A stretch of DNA of 26,991 nt, from contig DATKQM010000025.1 of NCBI GenBank assembly GCA_035532735.1, positions 1 to 26,991 on the forward strand, given 5' to 3'. The translations under genes and the position numbers were made by a program. Source of the stretch: Chersky-840 sp035532735. Its GTDB lineage: Bacteria; Actinomycetota; Acidimicrobiia; Acidimicrobiales; UBA8190. Numbering within the stretch: position 1 is the stretch's first letter; every line of letters starts with the position of its first letter. The notes under the pieces were generated by a model. It had not been told where the DNA came from. It searched no databases and was given only the letters and a program-made list of their open reading frames with translations. This document shows, in pieces, positions 1-7,871 of this stretch.

Positions 1-1665
1 GCCGGTCGTCGTGACCTTCCCGAACCAGATCTCGGTGTCGAACCCGACGGTGCCGGCGAACTGCACCGCCTTGGTCCACGTGGCCACGCCGCCCCCCGAC
101 AGCGACGACAGCTTGACCGTGGACGTGCCCACCTGAGCGGAGACCACGAGCACGTCACCGAGGGTCTGTGGTGACACCGCCAGGGTGGAGAGGCCCGCCC
201 CCTGCTTCGAGGTGAGTGCACCACCAACGGGTGTGACGACACCAGGCGCCGACACATAATCGAATAGGTCGGATGGGTTGGTGGCGGAGGTTCCCGTGGC
301 ATTGGTCACGCTGACGTCCACCGCTCCGGCCGAGCCGGCCGGAGCGGTGGCGGTGATGGAGGTGGCCGAGTTGACCTGGAACGTTGTGGCGGCCACAGCG
401 CCGAAACGGACGGCGGTGGTGCCGGTGAAGTTCGTTCCGGTGATCGCCACCGAGGTCCCGCTGGTCGGTCCCGAGGTGGGACTGACTCCGGTGACCGTCG
501 GGACGTTCGCTCCGGTGGCTTGCTGACAGTTCATGGTGCCGCTGTCCGGGATTGTGCCGTTGGTCGCCTTGAACGCGAAGGCAGCGTTCGTCGCGTGCAG
601 CGTGAGCTGGAGCACGCCGAAGTCGGCGAAGTCGTCCTTCACGACGCTGGAGTTTGGGAAGTCCTTTGCGCCGTGGCTGTCGCCACCGGTGCCGGCGATG
701 ATCTCGGTCACACCGGTCGCGCTCGGGCTGCCGGACGCGTTGAGCGGCTTCCAGCGTTCGTAGTCGTGGTCGTGACCGTTCACAATGGCAGTGACGTGGT
801 ACTGCACCGCATCGTTCCAGAACGCCTGGTAGTCGGTGTCGGTGGGTCCGCTGGCGCCCTCTGACCAGGCCGGCTGGTGCCAGTGGATCAGCGTGCAGTC
901 CCCTTGGTGCGCAGCCAGGTCGTTGCGCAGAAAGGTCTCTTGGGGAGACCCCGCCCCACAGCCCGCCGCGCTCTGAGACGGGGCCCCGCCCTGGGTCGCC
1001 GGCAGAGCCGCGCATTCGCCGTCGAGGGAAATGATGTGCCAAGTACCGCCTGTGACCGGGATGTCGAAGCTGTAGAAGTCGCTCGAGGGCCCGGTGTCAC
1101 TAGCGGGGAGGTCGTTGAGACCAGAAGGTCCGAAGTTCTGGTAGTAGGCCGAGGCGGTCCCCACCGCCCCTCGGTCGTTCTCGTTGGCATCCCCGTACTC
1201 GTGGTCGCCGGGCGTGGGACGCACGACGAGACCAGGCACGTAATTCGGGCTGGTTGGGTTCTGCAACTGCCCCCAGCTGGCGTCATATCCCGCTGTGAAG
1301 TCCGACATGCCGGGACCTACGCCCACGGTGAAGTTGGGGTTGTATTGGGTGTCGCCGCCCGGAAGCAGGTAGTTGGGGGCGATGGTGTGGACCAGGTTTG
1401 CAGTCGATCGCTGCTGGCAGGTCGACGGGTTCGAGCCGTTGAAGTTGGAGTCGGTGGGACCACACGAGATGTCGCCCGCCACGACGAGCACCGGGTCTGC
1501 GGCGGCGGCGGCAATATTGGCTGGGTGGCTCCCCACAACCGGCAGGACAACCATGACAGTGGTGACCAAGAGTGAAAGTCCAGCGAAGGCAGAGAGTGTC
1601 GCGATCGCCGATCGCACCCGCGACCTTGCTGGCTCGGTCTTGACAGAATCCTCTGGCGAACTCAC
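1..1665 (-). CDS. Secreted metallophosphoesterase with TIG domain and beta-rich module (C-terminus beyond window)
   Basis: The frame is open from a GTG at 1665 to the left edge (555 codons) with no stop, so the gene is partial. The GTG follows GAAGGG at a usable distance. Residues 19-45 are a hydrophobic signal anchor, followed by an Ala-rich stretch. Residues 57-365 are a calcineurin-like phosphoesterase with the metal-site motifs AGDISC (D65), GGDTQY, PGDHEY, WHQPAWS and NGHDHDYERW. Next comes a TIG/IPT immunoglobulin-like domain (about 375-455, starting VPTVTGVSPTSGP), then the first ~95 residues of the beta-rich module that opens the proteins at 3261 and 5595 (motifs LGDVLVV and GGGVATW). 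The phosphoesterase part is closely similar to the gene at 1821-3119, so the two are duplicates with different C-terminal fusions. Likely an exported phosphomonoesterase or phosphodiesterase; the substrate is unknown. The family call is firm. Whether GYW repeats follow beyond the edge cannot be seen. Confidence 0.85.
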   Translation of the reverse strand, partial: MSSPEDSVKTEPARSRVRSAIATLSAFAGLSLLVTTVMVVLPVVGSHPANIAAAAADPVLVVAGDISCGPTDSNFNGSNPSTCQQRSTANLVHTIAPNYLLPGGDTQYNPNFTVGVGPGMSDFTAGYDASWGQLQNPTSPNYVPGLVVRPTPGDHEYGDANENDRGAVGTASAYYQNFGPSGLNDLPASDTGPSSDFYSFDIPVTGGTWHIISLDGECAALPATQGGAPSQSAAGCGAGSPQETFLRNDLAAHQGDCTLIHWHQPAWSEGASGPTDTDYQAFWNDAVQYHVTAIVNGHDHDYERWKPLNASGSPSATGVTEIIAGTGGDSHGAKDFPNSSVVKDDFADFGVLQLTLHATNAAFAFKATNGTIPDSGTMNCQQATGANVPTVTGVSPTSGPTSGTSVAITGTNFTGTTAVRFGAVAATTFQVNSATSITATAPAGSAGAVDVSVTNATGTSATNPSDLFDYVSAPGVVTPVGGALTSKQGAGLSTLAVSPQTLGDVLVVSAQVGTSTVKLSSLSGGGVATWTKAVQFAGTVGFDTEIWFGKVTTTG

Positions 1666-1742
1666 AACAGCGGCCCTTCACGAGGCTCGGGGAACGACGA
1701 AGACAGGCGGAGTCCCTGCCCTGGCCAGGCTCGGTCACTCAG

Positions 1743-1783
1743 GTCAACGGCTCCTCCACACCAACTCAATACCCGGCCAACCC
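1743..1783 (-). promoter_or_regulatory. Conserved upstream element of the phosphoesterase at 1-1665
   Basis: This 41-nt stretch matches 34 of 41 positions of 3182-3222, which lies at a similar distance upstream of the paralogous phosphoesterase. On the minus strand the core reads GGTATTGAGTTG. It sits 78 nt before the start codon. Conservation in noncoding DNA may mark a promoter or operator, or may simply be residue of a recent duplication. I see no clear -10/-35 pair in it. Confidence 0.45.
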
Positions 1784-1820
1784 TCCCTTACTAGCGAGGC
1801 TAGCCAGCATCACCTGTGTC

Positions 1821-3119
1821 CTACTCGCGGGCGAAAGCGACGATGTTGCTGACCCGAAGACCCAGGCCAGGGAGCGAGCCCACGAAGCCGGCGTCACCGA
1901 AGGCGAAGACCCCGCCGTCGGACCCGATCATCCAGTAGCCCTGGCCCGTCGAGGTGGGCACGGCTCCCACGATGTTGTTGATGTGGACCTTGAGGCCAGG
2001 GAGCGAGCTGGTCGCCTTGAAGGCGAAGGCCGCGCTCCCGGCGTGCAGGGTGAGCTGGAGCACCCCGAAGTGTGTGAAGTCGTCCTGGACCACATTCGAG
2101 TTGGGAAAGTCGTCTCCGCTGTGGCTGTCGCCGCCGGTTCCGGCGACGATCTCTGTGACCCCGTTCGGGTCCGGATTGCCGGCGTCGTCAAGGGGCTTCC
2201 AACGTTCGTAGTCGTGATCGTGGCCGTTGACGATGGCGGTGACGTGGAACTGCAAGGCGTCGTCCCAGATCGCGCCGTAGTCGGTGTCGGTGGGCCCGTT
2301 GTCCCCCTCTGACCAGGCGGGCTGGTGCCAGTGGATGAGGCCCCGATGTGTGGCCAGGTCGTTGTGCAAGAACGTCTCTTGGGGAGACCCCGATGCGCAC
2401 CCCGCGGCGCTGTCGGAGGGTCCGCCCCCTGGTGTGGCTGGAAGGGCGGCGCATTCGCCGTCCAAGGAGATGACGTGCCACGTGGCGCCGTTCACAGGAA
2501 TGCCGAAGCTGTAGAAGTCGCTCGAGGGCCCGGTGTCACCGGGAGGGAGGTCGTCGAGACCAGAGGGCCCGAAGTTCTGGTAGTAGGACGATGCGTCGCC
2601 CACCGTTCCATGATCGTCCTCGTGGGCGTCTCCGTACTCGTGGTCGCCTGGAGTGGGGCGCACGATGAGGCCAGGGACGTAGTTCGAGCTGGACGGGTTC
2701 TGCAACTGCCCCCAGCTGGCGTCATAGCCCGCCGTGAAGTCCGACATGGCTGGACCCACTCCTTCGGTGAACGTGGGGTTGTACTGGGTATCGCCACCAG
2801 GGAGCAGGTAGTCAGGGCCGATGCTGTGGATCAAGTTCGCCGTCGCCCGCTGTTGGCAGAGGGTGGGGTCTGATCCGTTGAAGTCGGTGTCGGTGGGACC
2901 ACAAGATATGTCGCCCGCCACGACGAGAACCGGGTCGCTAGCGGCCGACGCCACGTTGGCAGGACTCATGCCCAACACAGGGACCACCACGAGTACCGTC
3001 GACATCACGAGAACCACTCCGGCAAGTACAGCCACCCGCGCCATGGTCATGCGTCCGCGTGAGCGCGCCGGGACGGGCTCCTTAGCCTCAACGCACGCCC
3101 GAAACCCAGTGCCGTTCAT
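1821..3119 (-). CDS. Secreted metallophosphoesterase with C-terminal GYW repeat
   Basis: A 432-residue protein starting at ATG 3119, with GGAGG only 3 nt upstream. A later ATG (residue 24 or 26) is possible. Residues 27-50 are a hydrophobic signal anchor. Residues 63-368 are a calcineurin-like phosphoesterase with GDISC (D70), GGDTQY (D110), PGDHEY (158-162), WHQPAWS (264-270) and NGHDHDYER (298-306), so the metal-binding set looks complete. Residues 371-432 are half of a GYW unit, one full unit (GYWMIGSDGGVFAFGDAGF) and the end NIVAFARE, which recurs at the C-terminus of the two neighbouring propeller-like proteins. Compared with the paralogue at 1-1665, similarity ends just after AFAFKAT, where that gene changes to a TIG domain. 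Probably exported and active on a phosphate ester outside the membrane; the substrate is unknown. Confidence 0.88.
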   Translation of the reverse strand: MNGTGFRACVEAKEPVPARSRGRMTMARVAVLAGVVLVMSTVLVVVPVLGMSPANVASAASDPVLVVAGDISCGPTDTDFNGSDPTLCQQRATANLIHSIGPDYLLPGGDTQYNPTFTEGVGPAMSDFTAGYDASWGQLQNPSSSNYVPGLIVRPTPGDHEYGDAHEDDHGTVGDASSYYQNFGPSGLDDLPPGDTGPSSDFYSFGIPVNGATWHVISLDGECAALPATPGGGPSDSAAGCASGSPQETFLHNDLATHRGLIHWHQPAWSEGDNGPTDTDYGAIWDDALQFHVTAIVNGHDHDYERWKPLDDAGNPDPNGVTEIVAGTGGDSHSGDDFPNSNVVQDDFTHFGVLQLTLHAGSAAFAFKATSSLPGLKVHINNIVGAVPTSTGQGYWMIGSDGGVFAFGDAGFVGSLPGLGLRVSNIVAFARE

Positions 3120-3181
3120 TGGCCTCCGGGACGGCGTACGACAACCGGTCCGCCTGCCCCACGCCAGGGTTGGCCACCGGT

Positions 3182-3222
3182 GTCAATTGCTCATCCACGG
3201 CAACTCAATACCTGGTCAACCC
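3182..3222 (-). promoter_or_regulatory. Conserved upstream element of the phosphoesterase at 1821-3119
   Basis: Counterpart of 1743-1783 (34 of 41 identical), 63 nt upstream of the ATG at 3119. The shared core on the minus strand is AGGTATTGAGTTG followed by a GTGGA block. It lies in the gap between this gene and the stop of the propeller-like gene at 3261, suggesting the phosphoesterase has its own promoter rather than relying on read-through. Confidence 0.45.
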
Positions 3223-3260
3223 CACCTGAGAGAGGACTGTGGCTCTTGGCGTTAGCCCGA

Positions 3261-4024
3261 TTACTGGCGAGCGAAGGCCACGATGTTGCTGACGTGCAGG
3301 CCGAGACTCGGGATCGACCCGAGAAAGGCGGCGTCGCCGAAGGCGAACACCCCGCCGTCGTTGCCGACCATCCAATATCCCTGGTTGTCCTGGGTGGCTA
3401 CCACGCCTACGACGTTGGTGACATGGACTTTGAGGCCGGGGAGCGATCCCAGGAAGCCGGCGTCACCGAAGGCGAACACCCCGCCGTCGGACCCGATCAT
3501 CCAATATCCCTTGCCCGACGATGTGGGCACGGCTCCCACGACGTTGTTGATGTGGATGTTGATCCCCGGCAGCGATCCCACGAAGCCGGCGTCACCGAAG
3601 GCGAACACCCCGCCGTCGGACCCGATCATCCAATATCCCTTGCCCGTAGCCGTGGGCACGGCGGCGACGATGTTGTTCACGTGGATGTTGAGACCGGGGA
3701 GCGATCCCACGAAGCCGGCGTCACCGAAGGCGAACACCCCGCCGTCCCGGCCGACCATCCAATACCCCTTGCCCGTTGCCGTCGGCACCGCTCCCACGAT
3801 GTTGTTCACGTGGATGTTGAGACCGGGGAGCGATCCCACGAAGCCGGCGTCACCGAAGGCGAACACCCCGCCGTCCCGGCCGACCATCCAATACCCCTGA
3901 CCGTCGGCAGTGGGGACCAGCCCGACGATGTTACTGACGTGCACATTGAGCATAGGGAGCGAGCCCTTGAACGGCGCGCTTCCGAACGAGAACACACTGC
4001 CGTCGCTGCCCGCCATCCAGTAGC
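3261..4024 (-). repeat. Tandem 129-bp coding repeats (six GYW units)
   Basis: Six units of 129 bp encode 43 residues each. The block around AAGCCGGCGTCACCGAAGGC (plus strand) recurs almost unchanged, and two central units encode the identical peptide GYWMVGRDGGVFAFGDAGFV. DNA-level identity this high suggests recent expansion or homogenisation and would allow slippage or recombination with the array at 5595-6362. Confidence 0.85.
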
Positions 4025-5339
4025 CCGACTTCTGGTAGGTGAATTGGTCAGCCGGTTTCGTCGTGCTCGTACCGCCGGGAGTGACCACCGTCACGTCGAC
4101 GATGCCCACCGCACCGGCCGGCGACTTGACCGTCAGGGAGGTCCCTCCCCCGTTCACCGAGACACCGGTACCGGAATTGGACCCGAAATGGACTGCCGTG
4201 GTGCCGGTCAGATTGGTGCCTGTCACCGTGACCGAGGTACCGCCGTTGCTGGGCCCGAGATTGGGATTCACCGCTGTCACCGTGGGCACTGGGAAATAGG
4301 TGTACTTGTCAGCGCCACCGGTGGCGCTCGTCCCCGAGATCGTGGTCACCGTGACGTCGATCGTGGCCGCGGCCTCGGCCGGGGCCGTGACGGTGAGCGA
4401 GGTCCCCCCGCCGTTCACGATGACATTCGTCCCTGCAGTGGACCCGAAGGTGACGGCGGTGGCACCGGAGAAGGTGGTCCCGGTCACCGTGACGGTGTTA
4501 CCACCGGCGAGCGGGCCACCCGAAGGGTTCACGGCTGTCACGGTCGGAATCGGCGGCGGAGCGTGGACGACCAGGAGCATCGCCAATCCGGAGCTCGCCC
4601 CGGCGGAGAATTGGGAGGACGTGGGCTGCACGGTCCCCGAGCCCACGGCGGGGTTGTAGGCGATCTGGTTGGCATCGGCGGTCGTGGCGTAGGTGAAGCC
4701 GGACGTCGATCCCGCGCTCGGCGTCTGGGGCATGTCCATGAACCCGAAGTACAACTCGCCTGATGCCGCCGGCGTCAACGAGGGGTAGGTCACCGTCGTC
4801 GAGGAAGGGTTCTCCTGGGAGTTGGTGGTGTCGAGGCTCCATCCCGTTCCCGGGCCGAGGCCGGCGCCGAACTCCTGGACCTCGTACTCGGCGGTCATGC
4901 CACCAAGTGGTCCTGACCAGGTGACGTTGATCGTCGACGATCCGGTGGCGGTCACGGTCCCGTACCAGAGATCGTATTCACGGGGCTCTCCGACCCCGTC
5001 GTACTGAATGGCCCTGTTCCAGGTGGTCACGCCGCCCCCCGACATCGAGGAGACCGTGACCGTGTTGTTGTCCTCCTCGGCCATGACCACGAGGACATCG
5101 CCGACGTGCTGCGGGTTGGCACCGACGGAGGTGATCCCCGATCCGCTGACCGTGGTCAGGCTTCCGACGGCCGAGATGACCGGCGTCGCGGCGGCCGGAC
5201 TCTCCGTCAGGGCGCTCACGATCGGGGCCACGGAAACGACCAACCCCACCACACCCAACGCGGTGAGGGTCCGAAAACCCTTGGTCGATCGAGCGGGGCG
5301 GGCGGCATGTTGCGCGCCTCGCACATCGAAGATGCTCAC
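3261..5339 (-). CDS. Exported protein: beta-rich module, two TIG domains, six GYW propeller-type repeats
   Basis: A 692-residue protein from GTG 5339, preceded by GAGGAGA with 5 nt spacing. A hydrophobic anchor (about 22-46) ends in an Ala-rich stretch. Residues ~52-260 are a beta-rich module I cannot name (HVGDVLVV, GGGVTTW, WYGTVTATG). Residues ~268-350 and 352-437 are two TIG/IPT domains (PTVTAVNPSGGP, PTVTAVNPNLGP). Residues ~438-692 are six 43-residue units of the type GYWMVGRDGGVFAFGDAGF, consistent with a six-bladed beta-propeller. The last unit is cut short and ends NIVAFARQ. Similar GYW/DGGVFAFG repeats are known from actinobacterial surface and secreted proteins. No catalytic motif is visible, so a binding or adhesive role outside the cell is the likeliest reading. 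It has the same architecture as the neighbour at 5595-7664. Confidence 0.85.
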   Translation of the reverse strand: MSIFDVRGAQHAARPARSTKGFRTLTALGVVGLVVSVAPIVSALTESPAAATPVISAVGSLTTVSGSGITSVGANPQHVGDVLVVMAEEDNNTVTVSSMSGGGVTTWNRAIQYDGVGEPREYDLWYGTVTATGSSTINVTWSGPLGGMTAEYEVQEFGAGLGPGTGWSLDTTNSQENPSSTTVTYPSLTPAASGELYFGFMDMPQTPSAGSTSGFTYATTADANQIAYNPAVGSGTVQPTSSQFSAGASSGLAMLLVVHAPPPIPTVTAVNPSGGPLAGGNTVTVTGTTFSGATAVTFGSTAGTNVIVNGGGTSLTVTAPAEAAATIDVTVTTISGTSATGGADKYTYFPVPTVTAVNPNLGPSNGGTSVTVTGTNLTGTTAVHFGSNSGTGVSVNGGGTSLTVKSPAGAVGIVDVTVVTPGGTSTTKPADQFTYQKSGYWMAGSDGSVFSFGSAPFKGSLPMLNVHVSNIVGLVPTADGQGYWMVGRDGGVFAFGDAGFVGSLPGLNIHVNNIVGAVPTATGKGYWMVGRDGGVFAFGDAGFVGSLPGLNIHVNNIVAAVPTATGKGYWMIGSDGGVFAFGDAGFVGSLPGINIHINNVVGAVPTSSGKGYWMIGSDGGVFAFGDAGFLGSLPGLKVHVTNVVGVVATQDNQGYWMVGNDGGVFAFGDAAFLGSIPSLGLHVSNIVAFARQ

Positions 5340-5392
5340 GGCGGTCTCCTCACGACAGATAGACCTTTGTACGGGGCAGATGCAGCGCAGTG

Positions 5393-5408
5393 CTCGGCCG
5401 AACGTAGC
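5393..5408 (-). promoter_or_regulatory. Candidate promoter of the GYW-repeat gene at 3261-5339
   Basis: On the minus strand this reads GCTACGTTCGGCCGAG. It matches 15 of 16 bases of 7735-7750, upstream of the paralogue. The embedded TACGTT (5401-5406) fits the TAnnnT pattern seen before several genes here. It lies 54 nt before the GTG. Confidence 0.4.
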
Positions 5409-5538
5409 AGCGCGGCGGCCTCAGAATGCGCAATTTTGCAACACGGCGCAGCGGACTCGTCGGCGATCTCCCCCCAGCAAGAGACACAGGGCTGGAGCTA
5501 CGACTGCTTTCCCCAGGTCCAGCGGCTCATGTCCCCTG

Positions 5539-5569
5539 CACGTCGGGCCCCTACCCGGGGCCCGACGTG
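5539..5569 (-). terminator. Perfect 13-bp GC-rich hairpin after the GYW-repeat gene at 5595
   Basis: The arms 5539-5551 and 5557-5569 are perfect reverse complements around a 5-nt loop. The hairpin begins 26 nt past the stop of the gene ending at 5595 and upstream of the next gene's promoter. There is no T-tract, which is common for terminators in high-GC actinobacteria. It probably separates the two paralogous genes transcriptionally. Confidence 0.6.
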
Positions 5570-5594
5570 TCGAGAATCCGCTGTGCTGACGTGC

Positions 5595-6362
5595 TTACTG
5601 ACGAGCGAAGGCCACGATGTTGTTGACGTGGATGCCCAGGCCGGGGATCGACCCCACGAAGCCGGCGTCACCGAAGGCGAACACCCCGCCGTCGGTGCCG
5701 ACCATCCAGTAGCCCTTGCCGTCGTGGGTGGAAACCACACCAACCACGTTCGAAACATGGACACCAATACCGGGCAGCGATCCCACGAAGCCGGCGTCAC
5801 CGAAGGCGAACACCCCTCCGTCAGACCCGACCATCCAGTAGCCCTTGCCGTCAGACGTCGGCACTGCGCCGACGATGTTCTTGATCGAGATGCCCAGGCC
5901 GGGGATCGACACCACGAAGCCGGCGTCACCGAAGGCGAACACCCCGCCGTCAGACCCGATCATCCAGTAGCCCTTGCCCGTTGCAGTGGGCACGACGGCC
6001 ACAATGTTGTTGACGTGGATGCCCAGGCCGGGGATCGACCCCACGAAGCCGGCGTCACCGAAGGCGAACACCCCGCCGTCGGACCCGACCATCCAGTACC
6101 CCTTGCCGTCAGAGGTAGGCACCGCACCCACGATGTTGCTGACCGCGATGTGCAGGCCGGGGATCGACCCCACGAAGCCGGCGTCACCGAAGGCGAATAC
6201 CCCGCCGTCACGACCGACCTGCCAGTAGCCCTTGCTGTCGGAGGTAGGCACCATCCCCACCACATTTGTCACGTGGATGTTGAGGCCAGGGAGCGAGCCC
6301 TCGAACGGCGCCCCCCCGAAGGAGAAGATGCCGCCGTCGTTGCCCACCATCCAGTAGCCCGA
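5595..6362 (-). repeat. Tandem 129-bp coding repeats (six GYW units), second array
   Basis: Six units with the same 129-bp period and the same conserved block as the array at 3261-4024. The consensus here favours GSIPGLGIHV over the GSLPGLNIHV of the first array, so units within one gene resemble each other more than units between genes. That pattern points to homogenisation within each array. Confidence 0.8.
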
Positions 6363-7664
6363 GCCCTGGTAGGTGAAGTGATCGGCCGCTCCGGTCGGGC
6401 TCGTCCCACCCGGACTGGTCACGGTGATGTCCACGGTGCCGAGAGCCCCCGCAGGCGAGTTGACCATGAGGGACGTCCCGCCCCCGTTGACGACGACCCC
6501 GGTGCCCGGGGTGGTCCCGAAGTTGACGGCGGTGGCCCCGGTCAGATTCGAGCCCGTCACCGTCACCGACGTGCCGCCGGAGGTGGGTCCGAGATTGGGA
6601 CTCACCGCCGTCACAAGGGGCCCGGAGGAGTAAGTGAATTGGTCCGCCCCACTGGTGGCGGTGGTTCCGGCCGACGTCACGACGGTCACGTCGACAGGGC
6701 CGGCGATGTGGGCGGGCGAGTTGACCGTCAGCGAGGTCGCAGTGTTGTTGGCAATGCCCGTGCCAGGGGTGACCCCGAAGTTCACCGCCGTCGCACCAGT
6801 GAGGTTTGTTCCCGTCACAGTGACCGAGGTGCCTCCGGCCAGAGGACCGGCCGTCGGGCTCACGGAGGTGACCGTGGGCGAGGGCGGCGGGACCAGGAGC
6901 ACTCCGACCGAGTCACTGACCCCGGCAGAGGCCTGGGTCGAGGTGGGCGACAGTGCGCCCGGCCCGCCGTTCACGTTGTAGGTGACCTGGTTGTTGGCGG
7001 CCGTGTTGGTGTAGACGAAGGGGAGGCTCCCCGCGCTCGGGAAGTTGGGCATGTCGGCGAAGCCGTAATAGAGCTCACCGGCTGCTGCCGCCGTCAGAGA
7101 CGGGTAGGTGACTATCGTCGAGGACGCGTTGTCGCTGTGGTTGGTGGTGTCGACGGTCCACACGGCTCCTGCATTGAGGCCGGCGGTGAACTCCTGGCTG
7201 CTGTATTCCGGGGTATCTGAGGCGATCGAGGTGGACCACGTGAACGTGATGTTGGCTGTTCCGGTGGTCGCGACGGTGCCGTACCAGATCTCGACGTCGC
7301 GAGGCTGGGTCGTGCCGACGAAGTTCACCGCCTTGGTCCACGTCGTGACGCAACCGCAGGAGATTGAGGTGAGGGTCGGTGTTGTGCCGCCCGGCTCCGC
7401 CGTCACGACGAGCACGTCACCGACATGCTGCGGGTTGACCGCGAGGGTTGTCGCCCCCAGGGACGAGGCAGACGCCAGGCCATTGACCGCCGAGATCGCC
7501 GTGGTGGCGGCGGCCGGGGTCGCCGTCAGTGTGCTGACGACAACGGGCGCGGCGACGAGGCCCACACCTGCAGCGATCGACACGGCCAGTGCCCCAAATC
7601 TCCTGCTTCGCCACATTCGGCGGTGGCGGACGGACATCGAGTCTGGCGCGGCGATGGGATTCAC
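5595..7664 (-). CDS. Exported protein: beta-rich module, two TIG domains, six GYW propeller-type repeats (paralogue)
   Basis: I place the start at GTG 7664 because AGGAG lies 5 nt upstream; an in-frame TTG at 7697 has no such site. This gives 689 residues. A short basic leader and a hydrophobic anchor (about 24-45) end in TPAAATT. The beta-rich module follows (HVGDVLVV, WYGTVATTG). It carries a local CGCV where the paralogue has GGGV, adding two cysteines. Two TIG domains (PTVTSVSPTAGP, VTAVSPNLGP) lead to six 43-residue GYW units from about residue 435. One unit has GYWQ in place of GYWM. The C-terminus is NIVAFARQ. Domain order and length match the gene at 3261-5339, so this is a tandem duplication. 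Function is unknown; an exported propeller-type binding protein is the most economical reading. Confidence 0.85.
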   Translation of the reverse strand: MNPIAAPDSMSVRHRRMWRSRRFGALAVSIAAGVGLVAAPVVVSTLTATPAAATTAISAVNGLASASSLGATTLAVNPQHVGDVLVVTAEPGGTTPTLTSISCGCVTTWTKAVNFVGTTQPRDVEIWYGTVATTGTANITFTWSTSIASDTPEYSSQEFTAGLNAGAVWTVDTTNHSDNASSTIVTYPSLTAAAAGELYYGFADMPNFPSAGSLPFVYTNTAANNQVTYNVNGGPGALSPTSTQASAGVSDSVGVLLVPPPSPTVTSVSPTAGPLAGGTSVTVTGTNLTGATAVNFGVTPGTGIANNTATSLTVNSPAHIAGPVDVTVVTSAGTTATSGADQFTYSSGPLVTAVSPNLGPTSGGTSVTVTGSNLTGATAVNFGTTPGTGVVVNGGGTSLMVNSPAGALGTVDITVTSPGGTSPTGAADHFTYQGSGYWMVGNDGGIFSFGGAPFEGSLPGLNIHVTNVVGMVPTSDSKGYWQVGRDGGVFAFGDAGFVGSIPGLHIAVSNIVGAVPTSDGKGYWMVGSDGGVFAFGDAGFVGSIPGLGIHVNNIVAVVPTATGKGYWMIGSDGGVFAFGDAGFVVSIPGLGISIKNIVGAVPTSDGKGYWMVGSDGGVFAFGDAGFVGSLPGIGVHVSNVVGVVSTHDGKGYWMVGTDGGVFAFGDAGFVGSIPGLGIHVNNIVAFARQ

Positions 7665-7734
7665 AGGATCTCCTGACCAACGGGGGGCGACGCCCAAAGG
7701 TTCGTGGTGTCGGAAACGAACACGTGGTTCGCTA

Positions 7735-7773
7735 CTCGGCCGACCGTAGCATTCTCGCTAGGGGCGAATTCAA
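7735..7773 (-). promoter_or_regulatory. Candidate promoter of the GYW-repeat gene at 5595-7664
   Basis: The minus strand has GCTACGGTCGGCCGAG at 7750-7735, differing by one base from the element before the paralogue. TACGGT (7748-7743) could be the -10 and TTGAAT (7773-7768) the -35, with a 19-nt spacer. The start codon is 71 nt downstream of the element. Confidence 0.45.
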
Positions 7774-7871
7774 GACCTGAAGATACGATAGAGGGCACTT
7801 TTTTTGCGGGATGCCGTGGGAGGGGACTCAGCGCGTCCGGACGCCCACGGGTAGCGGATCGCTGGTCGGGA

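Noticed and set aside
155..1738. Several shorter minus-strand frames within the first 1.7 kb that could suggest a broken phosphoesterase gene.
   Set aside because: Direct translation shows one uninterrupted frame from GTG 1665 to the edge; the shorter frames are out of phase with the conserved motifs.
1791..1803. Short inverted repeat CTAGC-GAG-GCTAG after the phosphoesterase at 1821.
   Set aside because: A 5-bp stem with a 3-nt loop and low GC content is too weak to call a terminator.
3180..4763. Plus-strand open frame of about 527 codons opposite the gene at 3261-5339.
   Set aside because: Same antisense effect of the repeats; no ribosome-binding site and no recognisable domain.
5340..5538. 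Leader of the gene at 3261-5339 examined for a riboswitch.
   Set aside because: No recognisable aptamer core or expression-platform hairpin was found; only the short promoter-like element at 5393-5408 stands out.
3261..6362. Regularly spaced repeats that could suggest a CRISPR array.
   Set aside because: The period is 129 bp with no unique spacers, and the repeats encode an in-frame 43-residue protein unit.
5106..7220. Long plus-strand open frame (over 700 codons) opposite the GYW-repeat gene at 5595-7664, with a repeated His/Glu/Asp-rich peptide.
   Set aside because: It is antisense to a protein with clear domains. The frame stays open because the 129-bp repeat is a multiple of three and GC-rich; its peptide repeat is only the complement of the GYW repeat.
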